Source of the DNA: an uncultured Alphaproteobacteria bacterium
Lineage (GTDB): Bacteria > Pseudomonadota > Alphaproteobacteria > Rickettsiales > UBA1997
Direction: 5' to 3'
Assembly (NCBI GenBank): GCA_903879805.1
Contig: CAIRMX010000004.1
Span: 1 to 46,302, forward strand
DNA length: 46,302 bases
Below, piece after piece: positions 37,689 through 46,302 of the stretch. The notes under the pieces were generated by a model that made no database searches, was not told the origin of the DNA, and saw nothing but the letters and a program-made list of their open reading frames with translations. The stretch's first letter is position 1; each line of letters opens with the position of its first letter. The translations under genes and the position numbers were made by a program.

Positions 37689-38537
37689 TTAATCCAACGG
37701 ATTATTATTCATCAATTTAGTGGCATCGATCTCTTCTCGCATGCCGTCCTCACGTTTTTCTTTTTTGTCAAAAACTTTTCTCATTTCTTCTAACTGTCTT
37801 TGGGTTGGATCAAATTCAATAGTGCAACGTGGAGAAACCGCAAACTCACCGCTATCAACCAAAGCGGGGCGATGAATGCCAAAGCTGTAAAAACCGTAAG
37901 TTGAAGATTGGAAGATTTTGCCTTTGTAAGAAAATAAATAGCAGTCATAGCTAGTGTCGTAAGCAGTGTTATAGCCTCTTGAAACTATGCTTGGAACAAT
38001 ATCGCCAACATAACAAAACCACGCATCAGTGCCGATTGTTCCTTCAATTTCAGAGGTTTTGTCGCTTGATCTGTAGCGCAAAATTTCTTCGCTGCTGCCA
38101 TCCTTATCAAGATCAAGTACGGTTTTTTGCATTAGAATTTTCGCCTCGTCACGATGGTCTTGGTTAAATTGCTTAATCGCATTAAGCCTTTCGCTAGGTG
38201 CCATGTATTTTGCCGCATCTTCGGAGGGCACATCTTCCTAAGTTAAAAATTGAAAATTGGTGTTTTTTTCAGGAATGACAAATTCAGCGTTACGCAGTCT
38301 CGGATTTGCAAAATTCTTATTTTCCGGCCCATTAACAATACGCACCACCTCCTCGCAAAGCTGGCGTTCATTGTCTCGAATGTAATCCGCTTCTTTTGAG
38401 ATGTGGAATTTAGAAGTATTAACTTTTGCCTTAGTTTTTGCTTCAGCCTTAAAACCTACGCCCACCATCAAAAAAGCCGCAAATAGAGCCAGAAATTTTC
38501 TTAAAGATTTTGTCATGTTTGGTAAAAAATGGCGCAA
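37689..38537 (-). pseudogene. secreted hypothetical protein ORF interrupted by one in-frame TAG at 38238-38240 (called as 38238-38537 and 37689-38231 in the ORF track)
   Basis: Both ORFs share a frame: ...NTNFQFLT-TAG-ED-V(GTG)PSEDAAKYMAPSERL...; signal peptide MTKSLRKFLALFAAFLMVGVGFKAEA only in the upstream part. Confidence 0.6.
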
Positions 38538-38603
38538 GATTTATTAGTGGGTTTTTGTTAAATTTGAGGCTTTCTTTACGCAATTAGTTTCTGCAATCGA
38601 TAT

Positions 38604-39338
38604 TCAATTTGACGCAGCTTTGCTCGCCAAAATAAATGCAGAAACACCGCAGGGAAATTTCACTTTTTTTGCCAAAAAAATATCCAAGCGAAAAAGCATT
38701 TTAAAAATTTGATTTAAGAATTTCGAGTTCACCGCATTTTCGCTTTTGATTTTTATAGCAAAAATTTTGGTTAATTTTCTGAAAATCAAAATTGGGATGA
38801 AGAGCAAAAAGTTAAAATAATAACTCTCCAAAATCCGCATTTCAGCTTGGCTAATTTTGCTTTTTATTTCACCAAGCAAATATCTTCTTTGATGCATTGA
38901 AGCCACATCGTGATCGCCCCAAAGGCTCATAAAACAAGGCACGGTGATGATTATTTGACCATTTGGTTTTAGAATTCGCGCCACTTCTTTTAAAGCACGT
39001 GCATCATTTTCAATATGCTCAACCACGTCGGTAAATAAAATTACATCGTAAGAATTATCAGCCAATTCTGAGTCGCAAATGTCGCCTACTTTAACCACAC
39101 CTAAATTTTTTTCTTCGCAAAATTTCTTGGCCAAAGGACTAAAATCAAAACCTTGATAATTGGTGAATCCCGCCTCTTTCAACATCCTTAAATTGCTGCC
39201 CGCGCCCACGCCAATGTCTAAAATTGCCGCGTCTTTTGGAACCGCCTTTAAATATTTGGCAAACATCTCGCGCCTGACCACAAACCACCAGTGATCTTGC
39301 TCAATTTTTGATTCTTCTTCAAAAGCCACATCCTGCAT
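38604..39338 (-). CDS. class I SAM-dependent methyltransferase (UbiE/Methyltransf_11-like)
   Basis: HWWFVVRREMFAKYL, AILDIGVGAGSNLRML, DVILFTDVVEHIENDARAL, NGQIIITVPCFMSLWGDHD. Confidence 0.88.
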   Translation of the reverse strand: MQDVAFEEESKIEQDHWWFVVRREMFAKYLKAVPKDAAILDIGVGAGSNLRMLKEAGFTNYQGFDFSPLAKKFCEEKNLGVVKVGDICDSELADNSYDVILFTDVVEHIENDARALKEVARILKPNGQIIITVPCFMSLWGDHDVASMHQRRYLLGEIKSKISQAEMRILESYYFNFLLFIPILIFRKLTKIFAIKIKSENAVNSKFLNQIFKMLFRLDIFLAKKVKFPCGVSAFILASKAASN

Positions 39339-39343
39339 GGTTT

Positions 39344-40282
39344 TTAAGATTTTTTATTTTCGGTGATGGTCTCAACCAGATAAAGCGGACGATTTTTTAC
39401 TTCGTTAAAAATGCGGCCGACATATTCGCCGATAATGCCGATAAAAATAAAATTAATGCCGCCCAAGAACAGGATCACACTCATGATTGAGGCGTATCCG
39501 GGAATACCCTGATCGAAAAATAATTTAGCGCAAATAATGGCAAATCCGTAAATGAAGGAACAAATTGAAATCAACAAACCAACGTAAGTAATCAAACGAA
39601 TCGGAAAAGTTGAAAAAGAAAAAATGCCGTCAAAAGCGTAACGCGCCATCGTGGCATAGTTATATTTGGTTTCGCCTTTAAGTCGCGGACCCCTTTCATA
39701 TTGCACTTGCGTCGTTTTGTAACCAACCCAGGAAAGCACGCCACGCATGAAGCGGCTGCGCTCGCGCATTTTTTTAATATCGTCTAGCGCCACTCGGTCA
39801 ATCAAGCGAAAATCGCCCACATTTTGCGGCAAAGTGCGATCCATAATTTTTGAGGCCAATTTGTAAAAAACCGCCGCGGTAAATTTTTTCAACCAAGGAT
39901 CCAAACGATTAATGCGCTGCGCCAAAACCATTTTGTAACCTTCGCGCCATTTTGAAATCATTTGCGGAATCACTTCCGGCGGATCTTGTAAATCAGCGTC
40001 CAAAGGAATTACCGCATCCCCCAAAGCATTGTCTAAACCAGCTGTTAGCGCGATTTCTTTGCCGAAATTTCGTGATAATTTGATGATTTTCAGATTGGTT
40101 TTTTGCGTCGCGATTGCGCTTAGAATTTCGTAGGTTTTGTCAGTGCTTCCGTCGTCAACTGCGATAATTTCGTAATCAATATCGGCAATTTCATGCAAAA
40201 CTTTTTCTACTCGCAAAAAATAATCGTTGATTGATTCCTCTTCGTTAAAGAAGGGTGTAACGATTGAGATAAGTTTTTTCAT
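39344..40282 (-). CDS. glycosyltransferase family 2 (GtrB/DPM1-like polyprenyl-phosphate glycosyltransferase)
   Basis: SIVTPFFNEEESI, EIIAVDDGSTDKT, IPLDADLQDPPEVIPQM, two C-terminal TM helices, GEYVGRIFNEVKNRPLYLV. Confidence 0.92.
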   Translation of the reverse strand: MKKLISIVTPFFNEEESINDYFLRVEKVLHEIADIDYEIIAVDDGSTDKTYEILSAIATQKTNLKIIKLSRNFGKEIALTAGLDNALGDAVIPLDADLQDPPEVIPQMISKWREGYKMVLAQRINRLDPWLKKFTAAVFYKLASKIMDRTLPQNVGDFRLIDRVALDDIKKMRERSRFMRGVLSWVGYKTTQVQYERGPRLKGETKYNYATMARYAFDGIFSFSTFPIRLITYVGLLISICSFIYGFAIICAKLFFDQGIPGYASIMSVILFLGGINFIFIGIIGEYVGRIFNEVKNRPLYLVETITENKKS

Positions 40283-40291
40283 TGATGGTTC

Positions 40292-41425
40292 TTAAACAAT
40301 AAAATGATAACCGGAAAGCCAAACGCAGTATAAAAAATACATTACTGGAATTGATATGAAAAAGACCAAACCAGCGCTGCCACCATTAATCATTTTGGCG
40401 ATAACCAAAAGTATCGGAGCCTGAAACCAGATATATCGCGGCATGCTCCAAAGCCCTGTAGATAGCGGTATGAAAGTGCAAAATAATGAAAAAGCAGCAA
40501 GCTGAAAATGCTTTTTTGCAAGCAAATATACGCAGCATAAAATTGCTCCCACACTAACCACCGATGCCATTTGGTAAAATGGCAGTTCAGAATTAAAGCC
40601 ATCAATAAGATTTGCAAAAGGGTTGGAAACTTCGCGATCCCAAGCTTTTCCGGCGTGGAAAAAAGCAAAAGCATCACCACTATGAAAATGCAAATATGTC
40701 ATAAATAAAGCTAAGCCAGAAACTAGCATCAAGCCGGCCAGAGCTATTTTTACTTTTTGCCAAGGAGCTGCTTTAAAAAAATCTTTAAAATTAGAAATAG
40801 CATAAGAGACCGCCATTACAACGCCAACCAGTCTAGTTGCGCTGAGAAAAATTCCGCAAGCACCGCAAGAAAAATTCTTCCGCTGCTTCATAAAATAAAA
40901 GCTGACGCAGGTAAAAAATAAAAATAACGACTCGGTATAGCCGGAATTGGGGTAAATTGCGTAAGGATTAAAAGCCACCACCGCACCTGCGGTGATAAAA
41001 TAAATTTCAGGAAAATATTTTTTGCAAAATTTCATGAAGGCAAAAATCGCCAACAGAAAAAATATTTTACCAACAATTATTAGAGCCGCTTTAGTTGAAA
41101 CTCCGATCAACCATTGCAACGCTGCAGCAATGATTGGCAATAATGGAAAAAAGGCAAAATTTTTGCTTTCAATTGTATCAGAAGAATATCGATCATAGCC
41201 CCTGTCGATAATTGAAGAATACCAATCGCAATCCCAGCGACACATTTCCAAATAAGTAGTTTGGATGCTTGATAAAACACAGAATTCTAAAAGTTGCTGC
41301 AGGGCAAATAACACCAGCGCCGCTAATGCTAATTTAATATTGGCCTTAGCACTACAATCATCAGCACTTAACTCATGATCTAATTCGACCAGACAGGTCA
41401 TTCTCCAGTGCTTAAAACGGATCAT
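40292..41425 (-). CDS. polytopic membrane glycosyltransferase, PIG-V/mannosyltransferase-like (GT-C)
   Basis: CRWDCDWYSSIIDRGYD, NFAFFPLLPIIA, FNPYAIYPNSGYTESLFLFFTCVSFYFM, ATRLVG; pattern resembles the PIG-V family. Confidence 0.6.
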   Translation of the reverse strand: MIRFKHWRMTCLVELDHELSADDCSAKANIKLALAALVLFALQQLLEFCVLSSIQTTYLEMCRWDCDWYSSIIDRGYDRYSSDTIESKNFAFFPLLPIIAAALQWLIGVSTKAALIIVGKIFFLLAIFAFMKFCKKYFPEIYFITAGAVVAFNPYAIYPNSGYTESLFLFFTCVSFYFMKQRKNFSCGACGIFLSATRLVGVVMAVSYAISNFKDFFKAAPWQKVKIALAGLMLVSGLALFMTYLHFHSGDAFAFFHAGKAWDREVSNPFANLIDGFNSELPFYQMASVVSVGAILCCVYLLAKKHFQLAAFSLFCTFIPLSTGLWSMPRYIWFQAPILLVIAKMINGGSAGLVFFISIPVMYFLYCVWLSGYHFIV

Positions 41426-41441
41426 ATTAGCGAAGGAATCT

Positions 41442-42440
41442 CTATAAATTTTTTTGTTTAAATAGTAGCTTTTCCCATTTCCACGCCGATGAAATTATCT
41501 CATCGAGACTAGAAAATTCTGGTTGCCACCCCAAAACCTTTCGCGCCAATTCATTGCTGGCAACTAGCGAATCAGCGTCACCTTCTCTTCTTTTTTTGTA
41601 ATTTATTGGCAGTTTTTTGCTGGAGATTTCTTCGGCTTTTTTAATAATTTCTAAAACTGAAAAACCGCGCCCAGTGCCGATATTGAAACATTTTTCATCT
41701 CCAGCATTTTCCAAATGATTGAGAGTTTTTAAGTGAGCGGCGCAAATATCTTTGACGTGAACATAATCTCTTACACAAGTGCCGTCCAAGGTTTGGTAGT
41801 CATTGCCATTAACAAAAAATTCAATGTCTTGGCGGTTTAAAAATCGCAGCAAGAGCGGAATTAAATGGCTTTCAACCTGACGATTTTCACCGAGATTTTT
41901 TTGCCAATCAGAACCACAAGCATTGAAATAGCGCAAGATTCCGTAAGATAAATTATGGGCTTTAGCGCAGTCAACCAGGGCCTCTTCAACGATCAGCTTG
42001 GTTTTGCCATAAATATTAGCCGGATTTTTCTTATCATCTTCTTTGAGCAAATCATTTTTGGCTTCATAAACCGCAGCGCTTGACGAAAAAATAAAATGAC
42101 TACGCGGGCTATAGCGAATCACCAAATCAATAAGATTCAAAGAATTAGCCACGTTGTTGCGATAGTAAGCGCCTGGATTTGTCATTGAGGCACCGGCTTC
42201 AATTGCCGCGGCAAAATGAAAGACAGCGTGAATTTGGTGGTTGGTAAAAATATTTTTCATTACCTCTAAATCAGCAATATCACTTTCGATAAATGTGACT
42301 TTCGGATTGATCTTTTTTACCAAAGAATTTGAAAAATTATCAATTACCACCACTTCAAAACCATCAGACAACAGAAGCTCAATCATGTGCGAGCCAATGT
42401 AACCAGCGCCTCCGCTAACTAAAACTTTTTTACTCGACAT
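41442..42440 (-). CDS. galE: UDP-glucose 4-epimerase
   Basis: VLVSGGAGYIGSHMIELLL, SSAAVYEAK, YGKTKLIVEEAL, LRYFNACGSD, DGTCVRDYVHVKDICAAH. Confidence 0.93.
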   Translation of the reverse strand: MSSKKVLVSGGAGYIGSHMIELLLSDGFEVVVIDNFSNSLVKKINPKVTFIESDIADLEVMKNIFTNHQIHAVFHFAAAIEAGASMTNPGAYYRNNVANSLNLIDLVIRYSPRSHFIFSSSAAVYEAKNDLLKEDDKKNPANIYGKTKLIVEEALVDCAKAHNLSYGILRYFNACGSDWQKNLGENRQVESHLIPLLLRFLNRQDIEFFVNGNDYQTLDGTCVRDYVHVKDICAAHLKTLNHLENAGDEKCFNIGTGRGFSVLEIIKKAEEISSKKLPINYKKRREGDADSLVASNELARKVLGWQPEFSSLDEIISSAWKWEKLLFKQKNL

Positions 42441-42442
42441 AT

Positions 42443-44239
42443 TTAGATTTCAAAAAATACCAGTCGCGCATTTTGCGAAACTATGATTGGCCCGCCTGCC
42501 TGCGATCTGAGATTTCTCTCAAGAATCGTTAATTTGTCACTACCGTGAGTTATTAAATATTGCGATCTGTCGAGATAAACGCCGCGAAATCCTGCCTGCT
42601 TAATGCTGGCGATAAATTCTTTGAAATCTTGATTAACTACTTTTTCTTGCCAATTGCTACTTTCTCTGCCGGCCATTGCGGGATAAGACCAGCGTAAGTT
42701 TTTTGAATGAATATAAGCGATAAGCGACCCGTAATCATCTCCGTCTTTTTCAGGAAAAGGAAATGACGGCAACACAAAAATCATCGCCTGCTCGGGCAAA
42801 GAGTTTTCGATTTTTTCGATAAAGTTGCGATCATTGGCAAATTTCTTTTTCATCATCTCGCTTTGCACTGAAGCGCTAGAAACTACTCCCACTTGATCAA
42901 AAAGCGCTAAAACTGCGATAACTATTACTGCAATTTGAGCGAATAATTTTTTTCTTTCGATGATTTTATCCCAAATTATCGCCACCAAGAAAAATGAAAT
43001 GAAGGCAATAAATACACAAACTCTAGCGTGACTTCTAATTAGTGGAAATGTGATTGAGATCAACATTACCAAACCTCCAGCTGTTGCAAAAAGCACTATC
43101 AAAATATTCAGAGCAGCAAGATTTGAGATGAGATTTTGTTCATCTTTTTTGAGAGATAATTTCTTAATCGTCTTTTTCAAAAAGGAATTTTCCTGATCAA
43201 AATTTTTTGCCATCAGCCATAAAATCAAAAAGAAAAACCCAGATGACGCAAGAATACCAAGGTTTTCCGAGCCTCTCTCTTGCTCATCACTCACCATTAT
43301 TTCAAAATAACTAGTCAGATTAGCAAAGTAATCGATGTAGTGATTAGCTACCGGCAAAAGTAGATTCACTATTCTTAAGGCAAAACCCTCACTGTGGAGA
43401 GCGCCTCTATTTGCAACGCTCGAATTGACACCATGTTGCATTTGGTAAAGCAGCGTCGGTAAATACAAATAAGATATTACCGCAAAAATTATGCCGCAAA
43501 GAGCGAGCACAGAGAAGGAATTTTTATCAAAGAAATTTTCTTTTTTTAAGCCGCATAAAATCCAAGCAAAAATGAAAATTATCATGCTGTAATAAGCATA
43601 ATAGAGACCGCTAACGGCAACTAACGCGCAGATGGCACCAGATATTAAAAAATATTTATTTGGCGACAGACAATACTGCTTTTTTTTATTGAGGCTTACG
43701 ACAGAAATTTTGTCAGAAGCAATCCACATCCCAACCATAACTGCCAGCGGCACCACCATGTAGTTGGAAAGAAAGAGATGCCAAACATTGCGGGCAAAAT
43801 GGTAAGGTAAAAAAGCATATAAAATGCTGATGATGGTAGCGGTAAAAATACTAATTTTAAAACTACGAAGGACGATAAAGGCACTCGCCGCAATAAGCGG
43901 GAAGGTTAATATAAAAAAACAATTCGCGATCAAAAACGGATTACTCGAAAAATAAGTAAGAAATTTGATGATTAAAATTTGCAGCATCTCGGCTTGGAGC
44001 GGAAAATCGTAGATATTAAATATCTCACTAAAATGCGGCAATCCGATATTGGCATTTTGGCTAAACCAGCCGGTATCGACCATATTCTTAGTAATAAAAA
44101 TATAGAAAAGACCGTCATTACTGTAGCTAAAAGCCGGAAGCGCTAAATCGATTTCCCAAATTTGAAAAAACAGCGCGAAGATAATCAAAGACAGAGTTGG
44201 TGCTAATAAATATGGCCAAGAATTTTTTAGCACTTTCAT
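42443..44239 (-). CDS. large polytopic membrane protein, YfhO/GT-C glycosyltransferase-like
   Basis: About 12 hydrophobic segments followed by a soluble C-terminal domain; downstream of galE in a glycan-associated cluster. Confidence 0.5.
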   Translation of the reverse strand: MKVLKNSWPYLLAPTLSLIIFALFFQIWEIDLALPAFSYSNDGLFYIFITKNMVDTGWFSQNANIGLPHFSEIFNIYDFPLQAEMLQILIIKFLTYFSSNPFLIANCFFILTFPLIAASAFIVLRSFKISIFTATIISILYAFLPYHFARNVWHLFLSNYMVVPLAVMVGMWIASDKISVVSLNKKKQYCLSPNKYFLISGAICALVAVSGLYYAYYSMIIFIFAWILCGLKKENFFDKNSFSVLALCGIIFAVISYLYLPTLLYQMQHGVNSSVANRGALHSEGFALRIVNLLLPVANHYIDYFANLTSYFEIMVSDEQERGSENLGILASSGFFFLILWLMAKNFDQENSFLKKTIKKLSLKKDEQNLISNLAALNILIVLFATAGGLVMLISITFPLIRSHARVCVFIAFISFFLVAIIWDKIIERKKLFAQIAVIVIAVLALFDQVGVVSSASVQSEMMKKKFANDRNFIEKIENSLPEQAMIFVLPSFPFPEKDGDDYGSLIAYIHSKNLRWSYPAMAGRESSNWQEKVVNQDFKEFIASIKQAGFRGVYLDRSQYLITHGSDKLTILERNLRSQAGGPIIVSQNARLVFFEI

Positions 44240-44249
44240 ATTTTCGACC

Positions 44250-46169
44250 TTAAGATTTTGTCTTAATTTGCTCTTGCGCTAGCGCGATAAATTCATCAAC
44301 ACTCATTACGCTTTGACTTTCTTCGCCAAATTTTCTTACCGAAACCGAGCCAATTTCTGCCTCTTTTTTTCCAATCGCTAAAATATAGGGAACTTTTTTC
44401 AAAGAATGTTCGCGAATTTTTGCGTTGATTTTTTGGGCGTCGAGATCGGCTTCAACTCTAAATCCCTGCGCCTTTAATTTTTCAACAACTCCACCCGCAT
44501 ATCCGTCAGAATCATTGGTGATTGTTGCTACCACCATTTGCACTGGCGCTAACCAAAGTGGAAAATTTCCAGCGCAATTTTCGATCAACATGCCAATGAA
44601 TCTTTCAAAGCTTCCTAAAATAGCGCGATGCAACATTACTGGACGCTTCTTAGATCCATCAGTTGCGATGTAGCTTGCATCTAATCTTTCTGGCAAAATG
44701 AAATCGACTTGCAAAGTGCCGCATTGCCACTCGCGACCAATCGCATCCACCAAAGTGAATTCCAATTTCGGGCCATAAAATGCGCCTTCGCCAACTTGAA
44801 TCTCATATTCAAGACCTGCTTGCTTTACAGCTTCAGCCAAAGCCGCTTCAGCGCGATCCCAAGTTTCATCTGAGCCCGCGCGCTTTTCAGGACGAGTCGA
44901 AAATTTTACGTCAACTTTTGTAAAACCAAAATCTTGGTAAACCTCTTGAAGCAATTTGCAGAAAGCCACAGTTTCGGAATTGATCTGACTTTCTTCGCAA
45001 AAAATATGTGCGTCATCTTGCGTGAATGCCCGCACTCGCATGATGCCATGCAGCGATCCCGAAGGTTCATTACGGTGACACGATCCAAATTCCGCCATGC
45101 GCAACGGCAATTGGCGATAAGATTTTAACTCTTGGTTAAAAATCTGCACGTGGCACGGACAGTTCATGGGCTTGATTGCAAGCGTGCGTTCTTCGCTTTC
45201 GGCAACAAACATATTTTCGCGGAATTTTTCCCAGTGACCCGATTTTTCCCACAAAACTTTATCCACCATTTGCGGAGTTTTCACTTCAACGTAGCCATCT
45301 CTTTCAAGCTTGCCGCGAATGTAAGTCTCGATTTCGCGAAAAATTGTCCAGCCTTTCGGGTGCCAAAACACTGAACCCACGGCCTCTTCTTGAATGTGAA
45401 ATAAATCCAACGCACGACCAATTTTGCGGTGATCGCGTTTTTCGGCCTCTTCCAACATTTTCAAATGATTTTCCAGCGACTCTTTGCTTTCCCAAGCGGT
45501 GCCGTAAATACGTTGCAGCATTTCATTTTTAGAATCACCGCGCCAGTAAGCGCCAGCGAGCTTCATTAGTTTGAAATGTTTAACATGCGAAGTTGAAGGC
45601 GCGTGCGGCCCGCGGCAAAGATCGATGAAATTTCCTTGGCGATAAAGTGTAATATCTTGATCCACCGGAATCGCTGAAATGATTTCAGCTTTATATTTTT
45701 CGCCAATTGAAGCGAAAAATTTAGCGGCGTCATTGCGACTCCAAACCTCACGCACCAAAGGCTCGTCACGCTTAACGATTTCGCGCATTTTATTTTCGAT
45801 TCTCTCTAAATCTTCCAAAGCAAACGGAGTTTTGCGGGCGAAGTCATAAAAAAATCCATGCTCAATTGCTGGCCCGATGGTCACTTGGGTGTCGGGAAAT
45901 AACTCTTTCACAGCTTCCGCCATGATGTGCGCCGCGTCGTGGCGGATAATTTCTAAAGCGTCAGCTCCAGATTTTGGCGTAATGATTTCAATTTTTGCGT
46001 CAGTTTCAATTGCGCGCGACAAGTCGCGAATCTCGCCGTTTACCTTGATTGCAAGTGCCACTTTGGCGAGCGAAATCGAGATCGATTTAGCGATTTCTTC
46101 CCCACTAACATTGCGAGAAAATTCACGCGCAGCGCCATCGGGAAAAGTTATTTTGATTTGCTTAGACAT
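44250..46169 (-). CDS. thrS: threonyl-tRNA synthetase
   Basis: TGS domain [70 protein letters not shown]. Confidence 0.98.
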   Translation of the reverse strand: MSKQIKITFPDGAAREFSRNVSGEEIAKSISISLAKVALAIKVNGEIRDLSRAIETDAKIEIITPKSGADALEIIRHDAAHIMAEAVKELFPDTQVTIGPAIEHGFFYDFARKTPFALEDLERIENKMREIVKRDEPLVREVWSRNDAAKFFASIGEKYKAEIISAIPVDQDITLYRQGNFIDLCRGPHAPSTSHVKHFKLMKLAGAYWRGDSKNEMLQRIYGTAWESKESLENHLKMLEEAEKRDHRKIGRALDLFHIQEEAVGSVFWHPKGWTIFREIETYIRGKLERDGYVEVKTPQMVDKVLWEKSGHWEKFRENMFVAESEERTLAIKPMNCPCHVQIFNQELKSYRQLPLRMAEFGSCHRNEPSGSLHGIMRVRAFTQDDAHIFCEESQINSETVAFCKLLQEVYQDFGFTKVDVKFSTRPEKRAGSDETWDRAEAALAEAVKQAGLEYEIQVGEGAFYGPKLEFTLVDAIGREWQCGTLQVDFILPERLDASYIATDGSKKRPVMLHRAILGSFERFIGMLIENCAGNFPLWLAPVQMVVATITNDSDGYAGGVVEKLKAQGFRVEADLDAQKINAKIREHSLKKVPYILAIGKKEAEIGSVSVRKFGEESQSVMSVDEFIALAQEQIKTKS

Positions 46170-46189
46170 TTGAAATTTGGAAAAAATAA

Positions 46190-46302
46190 TTACTGAATTG
46201 AAGTAGATTTGACGCTAGGTGCGGTGATTAGTTTTTCAACAACACTGTCATCGCAAGCGCAAGCGAGAGATCTCTTGAGTTTGGCTTTATCGATGAACTC
46301 AT
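46190..46302 (-). CDS. C-terminus of an unidentified CDS (N-terminus beyond the window)
   Basis: Open frame on the minus strand to a TAA at 46190-46192: [36 protein letters not shown]. Confidence 0.45.
   Translation of the reverse strand, partial: EFIDKAKLKRSLACACDDSVVEKLITAPSVKSTSIQ

Noticed and set aside
45176-45532. 118-aa plus-strand ORF inside thrS
   Set aside because: Antisense shadow of a conserved synthetase.

Overview
AT-rich bacterial chromosome window, probably from an alphaproteobacterium. The lineage call is an inference from gene content: NDUFS4-like and NDUFS6-like small proteins, a TIGR02049-type GshA, and the TauE/TIGR02186 pair. Most of the window is dense housekeeping and envelope genes: murJ, ftsH, groEL/groES, thrC, thrS, purA, gatA, ribD, queE, ccmF, ggt, rppH, a DsbD-like gene and several glycosyltransferases. 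I saw no rRNA, tRNA, CRISPR array, transposase or prophage by eye. The less ordinary content is: (1) a tightly packed DOT1-like methyltransferase gene followed 3 bp later by a Lys/Ala-rich, histone-H1-like protein ending in a CopG/RHH-like segment (10985-11896); (2) three tandem paralogous Tyr/Pro/Gln-rich putative lipoproteins sharing a C-terminal 'DxDQYYVPPT' motif (28052-29424); (3) a secreted-protein ORF interrupted by one in-frame TAG (37689-38537), next to a protein with TraB/Tiki-like motifs; (4) several intergenic palindromic repeat families, including a 55-bp repeat whose two copies keep a perfect 24-bp palindrome although the central sequence differs; (5) a candidate structured RNA between holC and queE; (6) a palindromic element inserted between groES and groEL. 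All assignments come from reading the sequence; no searches were run.
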